Positions 28,606 to 37,917 of a DNA stretch of 64,000 nt are shown one piece after another. The DNA is from Erysipelotrichaceae bacterium 66202529 (GTDB lineage: Bacteria > Bacillota_I > Bacilli_A > Erysipelotrichales > Erysipelotrichaceae): the NCBI GenBank assembly GCA_017161075.1, contig CP046174.1, forward strand, positions 3,286,001 through 3,350,000, written 5' to 3'. Made by a program: the position numbers and the translations under genes. Position 1 is the first letter of the stretch. Each line of letters begins with the position of its first letter. The notes under the pieces were generated by a model. That model was not told the origin of the DNA. It saw nothing but the letters and a program-made list of their open reading frames with translations, and did no database searches.

Positions 28606-29586
28606 CTATTCTACTTTGACACGCGGATCAACCACGGAGTACAGGATATCTGAAAGCAGGTTCCCCAAAACCATCAGAATAGCTGAAAACATCAGACATG
28701 CTGTAATAATACTTTGATCCTGTGAGTTAATTGCCTCAATCAGTATTTTACCTAGACCAGGCCATAAAAATACGGTTTCCAGAATCATGGCACCGCTGAA
28801 CAGGGACGGAATATATAAGCCCAGAAGGGTAACCAGTGGAATCAGTGCATTTTTAAAGGCATGGCGATAAATAACCGTCTTTTCTTTCAATCCCTTAGCA
28901 CGAGCTGTACGTACATAGTCCTGATTGATAACATCAATCATAGAGCTTCGCACATATCGGGAGAATGTCGCAAAGTTACCAAACGCAAGTACTATGGTTG
29001 GCAGCAGCATATGCAATGCGACATCACTGATTTCCTGGAAGATGTTATCATAACCAAACATTGCCAAATTCGGGGTTCGCATACCATTTACAGGTATAAA
29101 CCCTGAAGGCAACGCCACGAAGAAAATCAGAATTAAAGCGAAAAAGAATGTAGGAACAGAGACTCCAAGTAAGGAAAACACTGTCCAGAAGTTATCAAAT
29201 TTTGAGAATTTTTTTGTTGCCTGCCGGATTCCAATTGGAATGGACAATCCCACTCCAATGATAAGAGAAACCAGGTTCAGCAGGAACGTATTCCAAACAT
29301 AGTCACCAATGATATCAGACACTGGTGCCTTATACTTCATGGATTGACCCAGATCACCTCTTACCATGTTTGAAATCCAGATAACGTACTGTTCAGGTAT
29401 GGATTTATCCAATCCCAACTGCTCACGTATCTGCTGTTTCTGTGCCGGTGTTGCGCGTGTACCGACTCCCAGATATGCATCAACCGGATCTCCTGGCATA
29501 CTTTTTACAGTACCGAAAATCACAATGGAGATTATAAAGATTACGGGAATCAGATTTAACAAACGTTTTGCTATATACTTCAGCAT
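28606..29586 (-). CDS. oppB: Oligopeptide ABC transporter permease OppB
   Basis: A 326-residue permease with the N-terminal KYIAKRLLNLIPVIFIIS helix and the GDPVDAYLG region typical of OppB. The EAA loop is RTARAKGLKEKTVIYRHAFK. About six membrane segments are visible. GGAGGTGATCTC precedes the ATG. It is separated from oppA by 85 nt that hold a strong hairpin. Confidence 0.94.
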   Translation of the reverse strand: MLKYIAKRLLNLIPVIFIISIVIFGTVKSMPGDPVDAYLGVGTRATPAQKQQIREQLGLDKSIPEQYVIWISNMVRGDLGQSMKYKAPVSDIIGDYVWNTFLLNLVSLIIGVGLSIPIGIRQATKKFSKFDNFWTVFSLLGVSVPTFFFALILIFFVALPSGFIPVNGMRTPNLAMFGYDNIFQEISDVALHMLLPTIVLAFGNFATFSRYVRSSMIDVINQDYVRTARAKGLKEKTVIYRHAFKNALIPLVTLLGLYIPSLFSGAMILETVFLWPGLGKILIEAINSQDQSIITACLMFSAILMVLGNLLSDILYSVVDPRVKVE

Positions 29587-29612
29587 GAGATCACCTCCGA
29601 AATAAAAAACAT

Positions 29613-29643
29613 AAATAAGAGCAAGTATTCCTTGCTCTTATTT
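29613..29643 (-). promoter_or_regulatory. Intercistronic hairpin between oppA and oppB
   Basis: A perfect 13-bp stem (AAATAAGAGCAAG, 29613-29625, with 29631-29643) with a 5-nt loop lies between oppA and oppB. On the minus strand it is followed by T-rich but not pure T sequence. It probably acts as a partial terminator or 3' stabiliser that makes the binding protein more abundant than the permease. Confidence 0.65.
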
Positions 29644-29671
29644 GAAACACTTTCGTTTATAGCCAGTACTA

Positions 29672-31369
29672 CTATTCGACCGTAACGTCTTTCAGACCCT
29701 TCGTCCAAGGATACAGAGCGCTCGTCTTCAGATTTTTAATTTTCGTGTTATAAATATCGAAGTAAGTGTTTCCGTATACAGGGATTACTGCAGCGTCTTC
29801 ATTGATACGTTTCTGAGCGTCAACCCATTTATTGATAGCCTTAGTTTCATCCATTTCCTGGATAGCTTCGTCCATCAGCTTATCAAGAGTAGTATCTTTC
29901 AGACGGGAATAGTTATCGTTATTCTCTTTTGCATATGCAGAATTGAATGTTGTGTAAATGTCAGACATAGAATCTGAAGTATAAGAAGTAGCCATGAAGA
30001 ACAGGTTCCATTCACTCAGAGACTTGTCAGCATATACTTTGCTCAGCAATGTATTGAAGTCAACTGTAGCAACCTTAACATCAGCTTTCAGTTCAGAACC
30101 CCAAGCCTTTTTCCACATAGGAATCAGATTGCTCAGAATATCGTGATCCTTGATGGACAGGATTTTAATTTCCAGCTTCTGACCGTCTTTTTCACGGAAT
30201 CCGCTAGAACCAACTTTCCATCCTGCATCATCCAGAAGCTTCTTCGCTTTTTCAATGTCATAGGAATAGTTATCTAATCCGTCAACCTTTTCCGTACCAT
30301 CAATAACCTTACCTAATTTAGAAATAGGGTTATTATAAGTAGTAGGAACATAACCGATACTTACACCATCCAGATCTTTACAATCCTTGCACTCATAGTA
30401 AGAATCTACAAATGCCTGACGATCGAATGCATATGTCAGTGCCTGGCGTACTGCTACATCACTTGTTGCACCATTAGCAGTGTTGTACATAATGTAACCC
30501 ATTCCACCACGCAGATAGTGGTTCATAGCCAGATCTTTATTTGTAGAAGCAGGCCCGATTTTCTTAGGCTCGATCTGTCCTAACAGCATATCAACGTTAC
30601 CAGACTTCAGCTCCTGATATTCTGTCTCCATTTTTGTAGGCTTGATGACAATGTTATTTACGCCTTCAAAACCATCACCCCAGTAGTTTTCATTCTTGGT
30701 GAAAGAAGCACCTGAACCGGATTCCCATTTTTTCAGCACATACGGTCCTGTACCAATTGGAGTACCCATTGCTTTTTCAAGAGGCTTCGTGTTCTTGTAA
30801 GCGTAATCATCCTTGAACTGATTTGAAGAAATGATACCGATACTCATCAGAGTCAGCAGATTGTCATTTCTAGCTTCTGTAAATTCAAATTTGATTGTAT
30901 AATCATCAATCACCTGGATACCTGGGAATTCAGGCTCCTTTTTGTTTTTCTTGTTACGATAGTTGTCGGATCCCTTAACATACTGTGTTGTCTGTCCATA
31001 ACGTCCAGTATAACTAGGATCAGTTACAACCTTGTAAGTGAATTCTACGTCTTTTGCTGTAAATGGAGAATCGTCTGAGAATTTAACTCCCTTTCTCAAA
31101 TGGAAGGTGATACTTTTTCCATCTTTGGCAACATCCGTTTTTTCAGCCAATGCAGGCTGCAGATTGCCGTCATAATCATATTCCATCAGTTTATTGTAAA
31201 CAAGGTCTACTACATATCCATCATATGCAGAAGAATAATAAACTGGTGAAAAGGTTCCTGTCAGTTCCTCACATCCAACTACGACTGTGTCTTCTTTTTT
31301 GGATGAACCGCAGGCTGTCAGTGAAAGCGCACATGCTGCTGCGGCCATCACTTTTAATAGCTTTTTCAT
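29672..31369 (-). CDS. oppA: Oligopeptide-binding lipoprotein OppA
   Basis: A 565-residue solute-binding protein of the SBP_bac_5 family. The signal peptide ends in the lipobox LSLTACG (cysteine near residue 20). Family hallmarks include DGKSITFHLRKGVKFSDDSP (residues about 88-107) and TGPYVLKKWESGSG. It would capture peptides outside the membrane for OppBCDF. It is first in the operon, with a strong promoter and TAGGAGGGAA before the ATG. Confidence 0.94.
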   Translation of the reverse strand: MKKLLKVMAAAACALSLTACGSSKKEDTVVVGCEELTGTFSPVYYSSAYDGYVVDLVYNKLMEYDYDGNLQPALAEKTDVAKDGKSITFHLRKGVKFSDDSPFTAKDVEFTYKVVTDPSYTGRYGQTTQYVKGSDNYRNKKNKKEPEFPGIQVIDDYTIKFEFTEARNDNLLTLMSIGIISSNQFKDDYAYKNTKPLEKAMGTPIGTGPYVLKKWESGSGASFTKNENYWGDGFEGVNNIVIKPTKMETEYQELKSGNVDMLLGQIEPKKIGPASTNKDLAMNHYLRGGMGYIMYNTANGATSDVAVRQALTYAFDRQAFVDSYYECKDCKDLDGVSIGYVPTTYNNPISKLGKVIDGTEKVDGLDNYSYDIEKAKKLLDDAGWKVGSSGFREKDGQKLEIKILSIKDHDILSNLIPMWKKAWGSELKADVKVATVDFNTLLSKVYADKSLSEWNLFFMATSYTSDSMSDIYTTFNSAYAKENNDNYSRLKDTTLDKLMDEAIQEMDETKAINKWVDAQKRINEDAAVIPVYGNTYFDIYNTKIKNLKTSALYPWTKGLKDVTVE

Positions 31370-31402
31370 CTAATTCCCTCCTATCATTCCTGATAATGAC
31401 CT

Positions 31403-31431
31403 TATTATATCGTAATTCACATAGAATTACA
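31403..31431 (-). promoter_or_regulatory. Promoter of the opp operon with an internal operator-like palindrome
   Basis: On the minus strand TTGTAA (31431-31426), a 17-bp spacer and TATAAT (31408-31403) make a near-consensus promoter. A perfect inverted repeat, GTAATTC (31411-31417) and GAATTAC (31423-31429) with 5 bp between, fills the space between the two boxes and would place a bound repressor over the promoter. Confidence 0.6.
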
Positions 31432-31607
31432 ATATTTTAACTCTCACTTTCACACGAAAATGTCATTTTTGTTTACATTTTCATGAAAGAAAACCATCAT
31501 TTTTATGAAAGCAAATGCATCAGGTTGCTGTGAATCACTTTATTTTCAGACAAAATGATAAATTTGTGCATTATTTATGGACACCCTTTCGCACTTCTAT
31601 CACAGTA

Positions 31608-31643
31608 CAAAAAAAGGATGGTCTCAATCTGAGAACACATCCT
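31608..31643 (-). terminator. Intrinsic terminator of the phosphofructokinase gene
   Basis: On the minus strand AGGATG pairs with CATCCT around an inner TCTCA/TGAGA helix and is followed by seven T. Confidence 0.85.
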
Positions 31644-31663
31644 CCTTGATGTTTATTTACCGA

Positions 31664-32869
31664 CTATCTCTTATTAAAAGGAACGATTGTCTTAGGAATA
31701 CCGTTTTCCATGATCAGTGTAGGTTCACCCTGAATCAGTGGTGTGATATAGTCATAGAATTCCTGAGTCAGACCCTGGTAATCTGGCAGAATCCATTCAA
31801 CCGGTACATGCTTTACATGGTTTGCGAAATTTTCAGCTGGTCCGGAGATGAATTTAGCGTTGTATTTTCCATCCACATATTCTCTCTGTACAGCAACTAC
31901 ATGTCCTGTGAACTTACCGTCAGCGCTTCTGCTGTGTGCAGACATACCAAGCTCGAATGCTTCCGTTACGTCAACCAGTGACTGTGCGAAGTTAGAGCTT
32001 CTTGCAGCTGTGCTTAAATCCTGTACCTTTGCACGTGGAGCGATTCCAGCCTCCAGAATCATGTTTTTCAGGTTTTCTCCGGCACCGCCTAATACAGCGT
32101 GTCCAAAACCGTCATTTACAGCTTCCCCTGCTGCAATGTATGTACCATCTGCATAGTGAGCACCCTCACTTGTAACGATATAGCATTTTCCTTTTTCATC
32201 CATGCATTTCTTAACCTGTGCCAGGAATTTTTCCTTATCGAAATCAACCTCTGGCAGAACGATCAGGTCAACTCTTCCGGTAACAACTGTAGAACCTGCA
32301 AGCCATCCTGCATCTCTACCCATAGTTTCCAGAATAAATACTTCCTCACGTGTATATACGTTGTAGTCCAGCCAAGTAGCATTTACAACTGCATTAGCAA
32401 ATTTAGCTCCTGAAGCGAATCCAGGGCAGTGATCAGTAACCATCAGGTCATTGTCAACTGTCTTTGGAATACCAACAAAACGTTTGTTAATGTTGTTTGC
32501 CTTTGCCCACTGGCTCAGTGCATCAACAGTATCCATAGAGTCATTTCCACCGATGTAGAACAGAATTTCAATGTCATGCTTGTCCATAATTTCAACCAGC
32601 TTGCGGTAATCTGTTTCATCGTTTCTCTTCAGCTTGTAACGGCAGCTTCCCAGTGCAGAAGACGGAGTCTGACGCAGAAGTCTGTTTTCGTACTCGCTCA
32701 TGTTTGTAAGATCGTATAAACGGTCTTCCAGAATTCCTTCAATACCATTTAATCCACCATATACGTGGTCATATACAGGGTTCAACTGGTTTGCGCGTAC
32801 CACACCGGCCAAGGATGCGTTAATAACGGTAGTTGGTCCACCAGACTGTGCAACTAAACAATTTGCCAT
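31664..32869 (-). CDS. pfp: Pyrophosphate-dependent 6-phosphofructokinase
   Basis: A 401-residue glycolytic enzyme that phosphorylates fructose 6-phosphate. The N-terminal glycine loop (LVAQSGGPTTVINASL), GGNDSMDT and the catalytic stretch PKTVDNDLMVTDHCPGF are visible. Lysine in PKTVDND, where ATP enzymes have PGTIDND, marks the PPi-dependent type (family knowledge), so the reaction should be reversible and use pyrophosphate. The ATG at 32869 is chosen because AGGAGG lies 9 nt upstream; the frame is open to 32899. The gene has its own terminator and appears monocistronic. Confidence 0.92.
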   Translation of the reverse strand: MANCLVAQSGGPTTVINASLAGVVRANQLNPVYDHVYGGLNGIEGILEDRLYDLTNMSEYENRLLRQTPSSALGSCRYKLKRNDETDYRKLVEIMDKHDIEILFYIGGNDSMDTVDALSQWAKANNINKRFVGIPKTVDNDLMVTDHCPGFASGAKFANAVVNATWLDYNVYTREEVFILETMGRDAGWLAGSTVVTGRVDLIVLPEVDFDKEKFLAQVKKCMDEKGKCYIVTSEGAHYADGTYIAAGEAVNDGFGHAVLGGAGENLKNMILEAGIAPRAKVQDLSTAARSSNFAQSLVDVTEAFELGMSAHSRSADGKFTGHVVAVQREYVDGKYNAKFISGPAENFANHVKHVPVEWILPDYQGLTQEFYDYITPLIQGEPTLIMENGIPKTIVPFNKR

Positions 32870-32941
32870 GTTATAATTCCTCCTATTAACATTTAACATT
32901 ACGGCATTATTTTAGCACATAATCCACTATTTTTAAAGTTC

Positions 32942-33292
32942 CTATTTGTTTTTCTTTGTATTATCCTGTCCAAAAATCCCGATAAAATCAAGAATCAGGT
33001 CATTCACAAGCAGAATTGCGGAAACCTGCCAGTTTTTAAAGGCTATGATGATGATTCCCACAAGCATGAAGCCCTCAAGAACCAGCAACAGACGGACATC
33101 CTTTTTATAGCGTTCATCCCCCCACAGCGGCAGCAACCCCTTCACATCCTGATGCTTTATTATATAGTCATCCATCAGAATCAATACAATCCAGTACAGG
33201 ACACCGCCATCGCGATAGCTGTACAGCAGAGCCGGCATCAGCAAAAGCTCCATGAAATGCGCCAATAAATTATCCTGTATCGTTTTCTCCAT
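32942..33292 (-). CDS. Small membrane protein of unknown function
   Basis: A 116-residue protein with about three hydrophobic helices (LLLMPALLYSY, VLYWIVLILMDDYII, LLLVLEGFMLVGIIIIAF) and a basic tail. No family was recognised. It lies 60 nt downstream of the GerA-type gene on the same strand, so it may belong to a spore germination or membrane unit, but this is context only. An AGGATG sequence upstream is a poor SD. Confidence 0.6.
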   Translation of the reverse strand: MEKTIQDNLLAHFMELLLMPALLYSYRDGGVLYWIVLILMDDYIIKHQDVKGLLPLWGDERYKKDVRLLLVLEGFMLVGIIIIAFKNWQVSAILLVNDLILDFIGIFGQDNTKKNK

Positions 33293-33352
33293 ATGCAGAT
33301 CACATCCTCATGCATATGGTAACATGTTTTTCGGATTATGGAAGAAAATTTT

Positions 33353-34771
33353 TTAAGAACGGCTGCTGCTTTTTCCACGCAGCTTTTTCCTTGCGAAAAT
33401 CATTTTAAAGTCATGCGGATTGAACGGAACCAGCGGATAGAAATAGGAGGTTTTGGTAACCGTGCGATTACTTGCCATAATGACCAGCATACAGGCAAGA
33501 CCAATCCAGAAGCCCCATACTGGCAGGATTGCGACAAACACCAGCAGCATTACTCTCATGAATTTGATCGCATACCCCAGCTCATAGCTTGGCTGTGTAA
33601 AGTTTGCCAGTGCTACAAAGGCCATATATAAAATGATTTCCGGTGCCAGCCAGCCGGCATTTACCGCAAAATCGCCAAGGATCAGCGCTCCGATAATACT
33701 GAAGGAGCTGTTCAGCGAGCTGGGCGTATTCAGGGATGCCATCTTTAATGCGTCAATACCAAATTCCAATACGAGAAACTGCACGATAATCGGCAGATTC
33801 ATATTATCCTGAATGAGGACAAATTGCAGCCAGTCGGGTGTGAGTGCAGGATTGCAGTTCAGATAATACCAGAGCGGTGTAACCAGCAGCGTCAAAAAGA
33901 AAACCATAATCCGCACAATGCGTAAGTAGCTTCCGGTTATCGGAGGGAGATAGTAGTCCTGTGCCTCCTGTATAAAGTCAAAAAAGCTGGTTGGCAGAAT
34001 GAGGACGCTGGGAGAGTTGTCAATCATTAAAATGACCTTTCCCTCCAGTATATTGCTGCTGGCAGCATCCGGCCGCTCGGTATAACGCACCTTGGGAAAC
34101 GGATTGAGCCATTTATGGGGAACCAGTGCCTCTGCAATGCTCTCCTGTGCCATGGTCAGCGCCTCTACATGGATTTCCGACAGCTTTGTGCGGATGTCAT
34201 CCAGTAAATCTTTATCAGCCAGACCATCCATATAACATAAAACGATATCACTTTTACTCATCGAGCCGACACTGTGATACTCCATTCGCAGATGGGTATC
34301 CCGTATTCTTCTGCGAATCAGTGCCGTATTAAAAATCAGGGTTTCCACAAAACCGTCCCGACTGCCGCGCAGCACCTTATCATCCTCCGGCTCCTGCATG
34401 CTTCTTGTCGGATAGGTTCTGGCATCAATGACAATGCCTTTCGTATATCCTTCCACAATCAACAGCACACTGCCGCTCAATACAGAGGTAATCATTGCCG
34501 CAAAGTCCGGCTGTACATCTACCTCCAGATAAGAAAGCCATGAATCACAAAAGGTCTGCACATCCTGAGTTTCCACGCAGTTCTTTAGATCAGCCTTCAA
34601 CAGAAATTCCATCATTTTTTCCAGTATTTCATCCTTTGCAAAGCCGTCCACAAAATACAGGTTCATATGAACACCCTGCACCAGCAGCGGCTTTACGACG
34701 ATATCGAAGTTTAAATCCGTCTGCATCTGTTCCTTTAAACGGGTATTCAGTTTCTCATATTCCTTATTCAT
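33353..34771 (-). CDS. GerA/SpoVAF-family spore germination protein
   Basis: A 472-residue protein. The soluble N-terminal half contains SGSVLLIVEGYTKGIVIDAR and the family segment REP-like RGSRDGFVETLIFNTALIRRRIRD. The C-terminal half has about five membrane helices, with the conserved VILIDNSP-type (here VILMIDNSPSVLILPTSFFD) and ILGDFAVNAGWLAPEIILY segments. GerA proteins form germinant receptors or SpoVA-associated subunits in the spore inner membrane. No B or C receptor subunit follows, so it could be a lone SpoVAF-like subunit. The ATG at 34771 follows AGGTG by 6 nt. Its presence implies a spore former. Confidence 0.88.
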   Translation of the reverse strand: MNKEYEKLNTRLKEQMQTDLNFDIVVKPLLVQGVHMNLYFVDGFAKDEILEKMMEFLLKADLKNCVETQDVQTFCDSWLSYLEVDVQPDFAAMITSVLSGSVLLIVEGYTKGIVIDARTYPTRSMQEPEDDKVLRGSRDGFVETLIFNTALIRRRIRDTHLRMEYHSVGSMSKSDIVLCYMDGLADKDLLDDIRTKLSEIHVEALTMAQESIAEALVPHKWLNPFPKVRYTERPDAASSNILEGKVILMIDNSPSVLILPTSFFDFIQEAQDYYLPPITGSYLRIVRIMVFFLTLLVTPLWYYLNCNPALTPDWLQFVLIQDNMNLPIIVQFLVLEFGIDALKMASLNTPSSLNSSFSIIGALILGDFAVNAGWLAPEIILYMAFVALANFTQPSYELGYAIKFMRVMLLVFVAILPVWGFWIGLACMLVIMASNRTVTKTSYFYPLVPFNPHDFKMIFARKKLRGKSSSRS

Positions 34772-34840
34772 TTGCATCACCTGCTGTTAAGATGTGCAGA
34801 ATGAAAGGAATTATGCGTATTCATTTTATAACCTGCATTA

Positions 34841-36016
34841 TTATTCCTTAGCTTCAGATTCATTTATATGCTTCGCGCGCAAGGTTTCCAAGACACTATC
34901 CACATATGTATTCATTGTATTGATTGCATCATGATATTTTTTTGCCTCAAATGCTATATATCCAGCTCTCATCGTATGTCCTATCCTAAAATACTTTGTT
35001 TCATATGAAAATTCTTCATCTCCATTATCAGTTTTCATAATGGAAGCATTGATTTCTTCCCTGATTGCTCTGATTTTCTGTCCAAGATCAGGATCAGCAG
35101 CCAACAGTGCGTTTTTTTCTTCATATGCCTTCAGCTTCAACACAATACGCAATTCCTTGTTCTCTTCTTCTTCACTATAGGGCGGAATTTCCATTTGCAA
35201 ATAGATGGATGAAAAGGGCTCCTTATCAAATTTATGCTCATTCCATGTAAGACAGTGAAATCCCCCTCTTGCATTATTTACATAACCGCACCAGCAAAAT
35301 TTATGATCTTTGATAATATCCAGCTGTGTAAGAAACTCAAAATATTCATAATTCACTGTACTGTTTGTTCCAACCAATTTAAATGAAGCAGAATCATTGA
35401 AATTCACCACAGTTATTTTATCATTCAGTTTTTTTATGAAATCATTTAAAATAATGTGTTCTGCTGCATCACCTTCTTGTCTAAGAATCTGTAACAGCAT
35501 TGTTTGATCAATCACTGTCATGTGTCCATGAAAAAGTTTAGTTTCTTTTAAACTCTCCATAGCCTGTTTTTCAGATTTTATCATATACTCTGATTTTACA
35601 TACGACAGAAATAAATTATCACAGTTATATTGTTGTTCCTGAAGCAACGCGGAATAGTATTTTGTTAACTGGTTATCATGTTCTCCTGTATTGATTTTAT
35701 CTTCAATGATCAGATACAGAGTTTGACCCTTGTTTTTCAATGTCACAAAAATATCAATATATCCCTGTTGATCTTTGCTTATAATTTTCTTCTGCCGTTC
35801 GATTTTCTCTACGAAATATTCGCAATCACTTTCTTCCTTACCTAGCATATGTTTCAAAAAGCTTTGTGACACTCGAAACAAATCTCCATATTCTTTTTTA
35901 TCCTGTTGTGTAGAATAACTCAGCAGCCAGCAGAAAAACGCATCCTGTGATAATTCACTTGTAGCATAATCAAACATATTATGTGTCAGAAATTCTCCTT
36001 TGTATGTTATTGCCAT
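34841..36016 (-). CDS. PD-(D/E)XK nuclease-family protein
   Basis: A 391-residue soluble protein. Near residues 85-125 it has a PD-(D/E)XK pattern: YIDIFVTLKNKG followed by LYLIIEDKINTGEHDNQL, giving D...EDK plus a downstream Q-L-KYY helix as in PDDEXK_4-type proteins. The rest is mixed alpha/beta with no named motif. It starts 4 nt after the WYL regulator gene, whose last codons supply its AAAGGAGGAG ribosome-binding site, so the two are translationally coupled. A nuclease role in genome defence is plausible from the partner, but not shown. Confidence 0.75.
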   Translation of the reverse strand: MAITYKGEFLTHNMFDYATSELSQDAFFCWLLSYSTQQDKKEYGDLFRVSQSFLKHMLGKEESDCEYFVEKIERQKKIISKDQQGYIDIFVTLKNKGQTLYLIIEDKINTGEHDNQLTKYYSALLQEQQYNCDNLFLSYVKSEYMIKSEKQAMESLKETKLFHGHMTVIDQTMLLQILRQEGDAAEHIILNDFIKKLNDKITVVNFNDSASFKLVGTNSTVNYEYFEFLTQLDIIKDHKFCWCGYVNNARGGFHCLTWNEHKFDKEPFSSIYLQMEIPPYSEEEENKELRIVLKLKAYEEKNALLAADPDLGQKIRAIREEINASIMKTDNGDEEFSYETKYFRIGHTMRAGYIAFEAKKYHDAINTMNTYVDSVLETLRAKHINESEAKE

Positions 36017-36020
36017 TTAC

Positions 36021-36938
36021 TTACTCCTCCTTTATTTCTTCTGCAAATTCATCATATTGTTTCAGCCAGTAATTTAAAGCATTGCGGTTCACCTTTACAA
36101 ATAGATAGGAATACATATGATCAATCTGTTCTATCCGGCATTCTTTCCCAAACCAGTCCACAATTTGATCGACAATGCAGTTTTTAAATTTGATTTTCAC
36201 ATGCTCACTTGCTCCTGCAAACATATACATATGCTCCGTCAGATGCCTTGGATATTCAAATCCATTTCTGCATTCTGGTAATTGTGTAACAGCCTTGCGT
36301 GATGCTTCTAGGATCTTTACATTTCGTATTTTATCAATTCTATAATGAGATATATCATCATAGGCATCATAATTTCCTATTAGATAATAATGTGTGTTTG
36401 ATACCATCATTTCATACGGGTTTACAACATATGGACGCTCTCTGCGTTTGTGCAGTTGTAAATCTAACCCATAGGAATAATAATCAAACGAAACCTTACA
36501 GTTTTTTTCAATCGCTTCTTGTATCAGTTCAATGGACAGAAAAAATTCAGGATTATCTCCATGAGAGAGCTGAGAGACAGTATGTACATGGGTAAATCCC
36601 CTTTTAACATACGCGCTTTCCTTACCAAGTAATTTTTCAAGCAGCTCTCTGTTTTGCAGCCTGGTCATGGTGGTATCTGCTAAAACACTGTCAATCAGAA
36701 AGTGTAGCTCACTTTTTGTGAACTGACGCTCATCCAGATAGTATCCGTTTTTATAGCAAATATCATAGTCCAGCTCCTCCAACTCACGCAAAACATTTCC
36801 CAGTGCCTTTCTTGCGATTTCCAGCTGATAATTTTCTTCCAGCAATCGAATGATATCTTTTTGTTGCAGGGGATGAGAAGCATCACTGTATTCCTCCAAA
36901 ATTTTCAATACACATACAGGAAGCATTTTTTTATTCAC
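36021..36938 (-). CDS. WYL-domain transcriptional regulator
   Basis: A 305-residue protein. The N-terminal 80 residues form a winged helix (LQQKDIIRLLEENYQLEIAR). Residues about 140-220 are a WYL domain (KVSFDYYSYGLDLQLHKRR, VNPYEMMVSNTHYYLIGNYD, FRIDKI-like YRIDKIRNV). A WCX-like end follows. WYL proteins bind nucleotide or nucleic acid ligands and often control defence or DNA-repair genes. It probably regulates its own operon with the nuclease-like gene. Translation begins at GTG behind AAAGGA with 8 nt spacing; an ATG four codons on is an alternative. Confidence 0.88.
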   Translation of the reverse strand: MNKKMLPVCVLKILEEYSDASHPLQQKDIIRLLEENYQLEIARKALGNVLRELEELDYDICYKNGYYLDERQFTKSELHFLIDSVLADTTMTRLQNRELLEKLLGKESAYVKRGFTHVHTVSQLSHGDNPEFFLSIELIQEAIEKNCKVSFDYYSYGLDLQLHKRRERPYVVNPYEMMVSNTHYYLIGNYDAYDDISHYRIDKIRNVKILEASRKAVTQLPECRNGFEYPRHLTEHMYMFAGASEHVKIKFKNCIVDQIVDWFGKECRIEQIDHMYSYLFVKVNRNALNYWLKQYDEFAEEIKEE

Positions 36939-36996
36939 ATCATCATTCCTTTCATTCTTTCATTATATCACGATTTTGATATAGGCGTAAAAAGCA

Positions 36997-37917
36997 TTAT
37001 CCCCCAGCTGCTAATACCGTCACAATAAGTTCATCCTGCAGGTTTTCATTAAATGCCATCCCAAAAATAATATCCAATGCTTCTCCTGCCTCATCATGAA
37101 TACGGTTTATGATTTGTTGTACTTCATCCAGCGTCAGTGCACTGTTTCCACATATATGTACGATTGCATGATGCAATCCCGCTATATCATGTTCCAAAAA
37201 ACATGCCGACAAAGCCTGTGCGACAGCCTGCTCCCCCTTATATGCACCACGACCATAACCAACACCAATAAAACCATGCTTCTGCTCTGCCATCGTTGTA
37301 CGGATATCGGCGTAATCCACATTGATATAGACCGGTATGGTAATTAGTTCATATAACGCCTGAATTCCCTGTTGTATCATCCTGTCAGCCATGGAACAGG
37401 CACTTTCGATTTCCGTATTTTTTAGCTGTTGGAGAATATATTGATTGGATAAAGTGATACAGGTGTCTGCATTTGTATAAATATCTTCCAGTGCACTCTT
37501 CGCTATACACATTCGCTTTTCCTCCTCAAAAGGAAAGGGCAATGTCACAAAGGCAATCGTCAGGGTATGCATTTGCTTTGCAAGCTGTGCAAATACAGGA
37601 AGTGCGCCGCTTCCCATGTCACTGCCAAGCCCGCCACATAACAATACCATATCAGCACCTTTCATACGTGCAATGATTTCTTCTTTACAGGATCGTGCAG
37701 AACGTTTTCCAAGCTCTGTAGCAGCTTCTGTACCATATCCTTTTATAGGGTTTTGTTCAAGCAAAAGCTTTTGCTTAACAGAAAACTGTTTCAGAGAATG
37801 CTGATTGGTGTTCACTGCGATATATTCCACGCCCTGCAGCGGTTGTTGCAGCATATGCCAAATCATAGAATTTCCCCGATCACCGATACCAAAAATTTTC
37901 ATCGTTATCTGTCTCAT
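36997..37917 (-). CDS. Divergent FtsZ-like tubulin-family protein
   Basis: A 306-residue FtsZ paralogue. Visible FtsZ features are the N-terminal beta strand and loop MKIFGIGDRGNSMI, VEYIAVNTNQHSL, GADMVLLCGG, VTLPFPFEEEKR, and the T7 synergy loop NVDYADIRTTM, whose acidic residues should catalyse GTP hydrolysis across subunits. The G-box, GGGTGTG in FtsZ, reads GGLGSDMGSG, so nucleotide binding may differ. The C-terminal peptide that binds FtsA in true FtsZ is missing. The start codon shares its A with the stop of the upstream gene (TAATG) and follows AAAAGGTGG, so the two proteins are made together. Confidence 0.85.
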   Translation of the reverse strand: MRQITMKIFGIGDRGNSMIWHMLQQPLQGVEYIAVNTNQHSLKQFSVKQKLLLEQNPIKGYGTEAATELGKRSARSCKEEIIARMKGADMVLLCGGLGSDMGSGALPVFAQLAKQMHTLTIAFVTLPFPFEEEKRMCIAKSALEDIYTNADTCITLSNQYILQQLKNTEIESACSMADRMIQQGIQALYELITIPVYINVDYADIRTTMAEQKHGFIGVGYGRGAYKGEQAVAQALSACFLEHDIAGLHHAIVHICGNSALTLDEVQQIINRIHDEAGEALDIIFGMAFNENLQDELIVTVLAAGG

